A stretch of 34,904 nucleotides of DNA from Bacteroidota bacterium (GTDB lineage: Bacteria > Bacteroidota > Bacteroidia > Chitinophagales > LD1): assembly GCA_025963485.1 (NCBI GenBank), contig JAOQAO010000208.1, forward strand, positions 1 through 34,904, written 5' to 3'. Under the pieces are notes generated by a model. The model was not told the DNA's origin. It searched no databases and saw only the letters and a program-made list of their open reading frames with translations. Every line of letters starts with the position of its first letter. Within the stretch, counting starts at the first letter, position 1. The position numbers and the translations under genes are program-made. Below are positions 31,919-34,904 of this stretch, in pieces.

Positions 31919-32566
31919 CTACTTTTTCAATAGCTTAAATGCATGGGTCCACTGATTGCTCAGGAATCCGGGTATACACCAAAGCATGCACAATGGCTCA
32001 ATAGCACGGGCTGCCTCCACTTTGCCCATATCCTCTGTTTCATAGCCAAAGAAGTCCAGTATCTCTGTGACCTCTGCCTTGGCTCCTTCATTATTACCGC
32101 ATATAAACATAGTAGGCTTGCCTCCTATAAACTCAGGATTGACCATCACGGCATTTCCCACAGAGTTGAAGGCTTTTACAAAGTGTGCATCGGGATACTC
32201 TTTCTGCAACTCTTCCATCAGAGACGAGTTGGGTGAAGTGAAATATGATAGCACTCCATTAACCGGAGGAGCCGTACCGATCGGGTTTGTCGTATCTATG
32301 ATAGTCTTGCCGTCCAGGTGCTTCTGCTCAGCCAGGGCCAGCGCTTCCTTAGCGGCTGTGCCTTTGACTGTCAGTACCAGGATGTCCCCGAAAAAGGCCG
32401 CGCTTGAAAAGGAGCCTACTGAGCCATTTTCTCCGGCCTGAGCTAGCCAGTTATCCAGTTTCGATGTATCGCGGCTACCGAGGCGCACCTGGTATCCATG
32501 TTTGATAAAACCATTCCCCAGGGCTTTTGCGACTGCTCCTGATCCTATGATGCCTATCTTTTTCAT
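31919..32566 (-). CDS. NADPH-dependent F420 reductase-like / NAD(P)-binding oxidoreductase
   Basis: This 215-residue Rossmann protein opens with the dinucleotide-binding motif MKKIGIIGSGAVAKALGNGF. The beta2 end, VRLGSRDTSKLD, carries an Arg that suits NADP(H). GDILVLTVKG, TIIDTTNPIGTAPP and HFVKAFNSVGNAVMVNP follow the pattern of F420-dependent NADP reductase-like proteins (Fno/NpdG and relatives). Many bacteria outside F420 producers have this family; the true substrate is unknown. It is transcribed opposite to the signalling block and lies between it and small-protein cassette 2. There is no signal peptide, so it is cytosolic. Confidence 0.88.
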   Translation of the reverse strand: MKKIGIIGSGAVAKALGNGFIKHGYQVRLGSRDTSKLDNWLAQAGENGSVGSFSSAAFFGDILVLTVKGTAAKEALALAEQKHLDGKTIIDTTNPIGTAPPVNGVLSYFTSPNSSLMEELQKEYPDAHFVKAFNSVGNAVMVNPEFIGGKPTMFICGNNEGAKAEVTEILDFFGYETEDMGKVEAARAIEPLCMLWCIPGFLSNQWTHAFKLLKK

Positions 32567-32786
32567 GATTTTTATGTTTTGGGTTTAATATGATGTCGTG
32601 CGGGAAAGGCTGATTATTTCATTTCCTACAGGGAAAATGCAAAAATAATGCCCGTGCAAGCCTCCAAGCAGCCCTTAATGTATCCTTTTACACAATATAT
32701 CCTCTTCAAGGCCGTTCTAAAATGAAAATTATCGCATTGATAATCATATAGGTTACATGAGATATGCTTTTTTTTGAAAAGATACC

Positions 32787-32816
32787 TTGACAAAAGTGTA
32801 ACCTAAATCTATCTTG
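32787..32816 (+). promoter_or_regulatory. Promoter of small secreted protein cassette 2
   Basis: TTGACA (32787-32792), a 17-base spacer and TATCTTG (32810-32816), with the same spacer length and nearly the same spacer bases as cassette 1. A T-run followed by GAAAAGA lies just upstream. The leader also shares AAGTTATGAAAAGC across the start codon. Confidence 0.72.
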
Positions 32817-32847
32817 ATACTATAACAACAACGAAAAACGATAAGTT

Positions 32848-33117
32848 ATGAAAAGCCTCCTGATAATAGCACTTACACTGATCACCTTCGCTACCGCAAA
32901 TGCTCAGACTCCAGCTGCTAAAGAAACAACAAAGGCTACTATCACCAACGTATCAAACGCTACGGATGTACAGGCTCCGGTAGCTGCTCCAGCTACAGAA
33001 GAGCAAACTCCGACTAACGACGCTACTGCAGGAAGCGCTCCAAACGTATCCGCTAACTATGTAGGAACAAACGACCTGAACCTCCTTCTTCTTCGTCAAG
33101 GTGTAAAAAAGGCTTAA
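32848..33117 (+). CDS. Small secreted protein, member 2 of a two-member family
   Basis: The 89-residue product has a signal peptide (MKSLLIIALTLITFATANA, cleavage before Gln likely). A 45-50-residue low-complexity middle rich in Ala, Thr and Pro follows, and the protein ends in NYVGTNDLNLLLLRQGVKKA. This end aligns with that of the protein at 20560 (VGT, L, L, L, R, GVK and A shared). The middle differs in length and sequence, so it behaves as a spacer. Of 17 alanine codons 14 are GCT, a sharp preference that fits high expression and contrasts with the mixed GCC/GCG/GCA use around it. Own promoter and terminator. I do not recognise the family; the tail could be an export, binding or processing signal. 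Confidence 0.8.
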   Translation: MKSLLIIALTLITFATANAQTPAAKETTKATITNVSNATDVQAPVAAPATEEQTPTNDATAGSAPNVSANYVGTNDLNLLLLRQGVKKA

Positions 33118-33150
33118 TAAGCCATCAAGATATAGCCAACCCCTATTTAG

Positions 33151-33178
33151 GCCACGATATGAAGATCGTGGCTTTTTT
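33151..33178 (+). terminator. Rho-independent terminator of cassette 2
   Basis: GCCACGAT, loop ATGAAG, ATCGTGGC followed by TTTTTT. The position after the gene and the bases before it (CCAACCCC) parallel cassette 1. Confidence 0.88.
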
Positions 33179-33288
33179 GTTTTTGGGACAACGCTTATTT
33201 GTGGCTGGTTTCCCTAAATTGATGAATATCAATGTTGTCACATAGGTCTTTTAACAAAATCGTTTACCACCGCTTACAACCATAGTTG

Positions 33289-33295
33289 TATCTTG
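33289..33295 (+). promoter_or_regulatory. Possible -7 box of the PKD-repeat protein gene
   Basis: TATCTTG is identical to the -7 box of both small-protein cassettes and lies 35 bases before the ATG at 33331. The upstream element is weak (TTTACC at 33263), so the promoter is only suggested. Confidence 0.35.
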
Positions 33296-33330
33296 CCTCG
33301 TCTCAGAAATACACAATCCATAATTAACAC

Positions 33331-34904
33331 ATGAATAGACCATTACACTTCCGGAAACTCCCCACCCTTAGATATTGTCGTAACCTATTCTTCTTTTCAC
33401 TGATCCTGCTCTTTTCCACCTCAGCACGTGCATCTTGCAATGCGGGATGGACTTATAGTATTCACGGAGATACAGTATTCCTGCAGAGCGCGGACACGGC
33501 ATCTACCAATCATCACTATTGGAGTTTCAACGGTGTCTTCAATACGAGCAATCAAACTACGCTCTATCATGTTTATCCCAATTATGGTACTTACCATATT
33601 TGCCAGTATGTATATACAGTAGGAGGGAGCTGTTCTGATTCTCTTTGCCAGGATATTACGATCCAGGCCACTACCCCTCCCTGCAATCTGAATACATCAT
33701 GGACCTATACCATTCACGGCGATTCTCTTTTTGTCACAGCATCAGATACCAACAGGCTCAATCATCACTATTGGACTTTTGGCAGTACTACATCCACATC
33801 CAATAGTCTGACAGCGACATTTGTATTTCCTCAGCAGGGTATCTACCGGGTATGCCTGCACGAGTATACCCCTCAGACCAATTGCGTGGATTCCTTTTGC
33901 CAGAATATCACCTACACCGGCGCAGGTACCACCTGCCACCTCAACACTGCCTGGACCTATACGACGCATGGCGATACGGTCTATGTCACAGCAGCCGATA
34001 CCAATTCTGCCAATCATCACTATTGGACATTTGGCTCATATACCAATACCGCTAATAGCCTCACAGCTTCTTATGTCTTTCCTCAGCCAGGTACATACCG
34101 TGTGTGCCTGCATGAATATACCCCCGGCGGTAGCTGCGCAGATTCACTTTGCCAATATGTGACCGTCCAGAGCACCACCCCATGCAACGTTACAGCTGCC
34201 TGGCAGTCACTAGTCCATGGCGACACTGTTACTTTTTATGCTGTTGTCAATAATAATACGACAACGCATTATTACTGGAACTTCGGCGATGGCAGTGCGT
34301 ATGGCACAGGCACTCAGCCTACGCATGTTTACGCTACTGCGGGCACTTACCATGTCTGTCTTTATGAATACATTCCCAATACGACCTGTGCTGATTCTTC
34401 TTGTCATGATGTGACAGTCACTACTGTCCCATGCCATGTGAGCGCAGCCTGGACCTATACCATTCATGGCGATACCGTATTCCTCCACAGCACAGATACC
34501 AGCTCTATCAATAACCACTATTGGACATTTGGGAGCGGTACCACCTATGCGAGTGGCGTTTCGGTATACCACGTTTTCCCCAATTATGGTGTAAATCGCA
34601 TATGCCTGCATGTATATACTCCAGGCACTTCGTGCAATGACTCATCGTGTAATGTGATCACACTGCCTTATCCTTGCCACATATCTGCGGCATGGACATA
34701 CTCTGCCTCTGGCAATGTCTATCATTTCTATGCCGCTGATACCAGTACCAATGTTCAGCGCGTTTGGACATTTGGCGATGGCAGCTCAGGCTCAGGGACC
34801 AATCCCGTTCATACCTATACGACTGCCGGTACATACCATGTATGCCTCAGATCTTATGGTATAGGTAGCAATTGTGTAGATTCATTCTGTAGTACGATCA
34901 CGGT
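33331..34904 (+). CDS. PKD-like repeat secreted protein, 3' end outside the window (partial)
   Basis: This gene is absent from the ORF track because it has no stop in the window, but it is open for 524 codons from ATG 33331 to the edge. A long n-region with basic residues leads to a hydrophobic export segment (NLFFFSLILLFSTSARA). From Cys36 on the protein consists of six modules of about 82 residues, of the form C...aWtyt.hGDTV...a.Dt...NHHYWtFG...........hvfp..GtYhvCl..Y......C.DS.C....v. These are PKD-like (HYYWNFGDGSAYGTGTQPTH), with two extra Cys pairs per module. It is most likely a T9SS-exported surface protein or adhesin like its neighbours, but the C-terminus that would show the sorting domain is not visible. 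Confidence 0.88.
   Translation, partial: MNRPLHFRKLPTLRYCRNLFFFSLILLFSTSARASCNAGWTYSIHGDTVFLQSADTASTNHHYWSFNGVFNTSNQTTLYHVYPNYGTYHICQYVYTVGGSCSDSLCQDITIQATTPPCNLNTSWTYTIHGDSLFVTASDTNRLNHHYWTFGSTTSTSNSLTATFVFPQQGIYRVCLHEYTPQTNCVDSFCQNITYTGAGTTCHLNTAWTYTTHGDTVYVTAADTNSANHHYWTFGSYTNTANSLTASYVFPQPGTYRVCLHEYTPGGSCADSLCQYVTVQSTTPCNVTAAWQSLVHGDTVTFYAVVNNNTTTHYYWNFGDGSAYGTGTQPTHVYATAGTYHVCLYEYIPNTTCADSSCHDVTVTTVPCHVSAAWTYTIHGDTVFLHSTDTSSINNHYWTFGSGTTYASGVSVYHVFPNYGVNRICLHVYTPGTSCNDSSCNVITLPYPCHISAAWTYSASGNVYHFYAADTSTNVQRVWTFGDGSSGSGTNPVHTYTTAGTYHVCLRSYGIGSNCVDSFCSTIT
33436..34904 (+). repeat. Six tandem Cys-containing PKD-like repeats
   Basis: Repeat starts (first Cys codon) lie at 33436, 33682, 33934, 34183, 34432 and 34675, giving unit lengths of 243-252 bases. 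The phrases WTYTIHGDT and NHHYWTFG recur, and modules 1, 2, 3 and 5 are nearest each other. The last unit runs to the window edge. Confidence 0.85.

Overview
The window looks like chromosomal DNA of a member of the Bacteroidota, most plausibly from the Chitinophagales/Sphingobacteriales side. This is inferred from type IX secretion (T9SS) sorting domains on secreted proteins, a TonB-dependent receptor, the folP / DUF1599 / DoxX-type (BT_3928) cluster, weak Shine-Dalgarno sequences, and promoters that fit the TTTG / TAnnTTTG pattern. No rRNA, tRNA, CRISPR array, transposase or phage gene was seen.

Layout. 1-600: the tail of an upstream gene and a RelE/ParE-type toxin-antitoxin pair. 593-4009: folP on the minus strand, then a compact plus-strand run of DUF1599 protein, GNAT acetyltransferase and DoxX-type membrane protein. 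4031-6285: an orphan DppB-type ABC permease and aroK, each preceded by a copy of a 56-bp double-hairpin repeat, then a PyrR-like phosphoribosyltransferase. 6396-9196: a 2TM protein and a secreted M1 aminopeptidase. 9197-17478: secreted and surface functions, namely a 1254-residue T9SS cargo with seven Cys-framed Ig-like modules, a flavodoxin-reductase-like enzyme, an M43 metalloprotease with a T9SS domain, and a small membrane protein. 17538-20357: a peroxide-response locus with oxyR divergent from katA. The OxyR cysteines fall at positions 199 and 208, an ATAG-N7-CTAT site lies between the genes, and a 33-residue membrane microprotein follows katA.

21039-31912 is an eight-gene, one-direction signalling block made of two units. 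The first is cheR, cheB, a CHASE3-GAF hybrid kinase with three receivers, and a receiver-kinase. The second is a TonB-dependent receptor, a YfiR-like periplasmic protein, a CHASE8/HAMP-type histidine kinase and an Rcp1-like response regulator. No chemoreceptor, CheA or CheW is present, so CheR and CheB probably serve the kinase rather than chemotaxis. The second unit resembles YfiR/YfiN signalling with a histidine kinase in place of a diguanylate cyclase.

The block is bracketed by two paralogous small-protein cassettes at about 20.5 kb and 32.8 kb. Both have nearly the same promoter (TTGACA-N17-TATCTTG, 31 of 33 bases identical), a signal peptide, a Thr/Ala/Lys/Glu-rich variable middle, a conserved C-terminal 20-21 residues (VGT..L.L.L.R.GVK.A) and their own terminator. 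I do not recognise this family, and it is the best candidate here for something undescribed. The window ends inside a PKD-like repeat adhesin (33331 to the edge) that is missing from the supplied ORF track.
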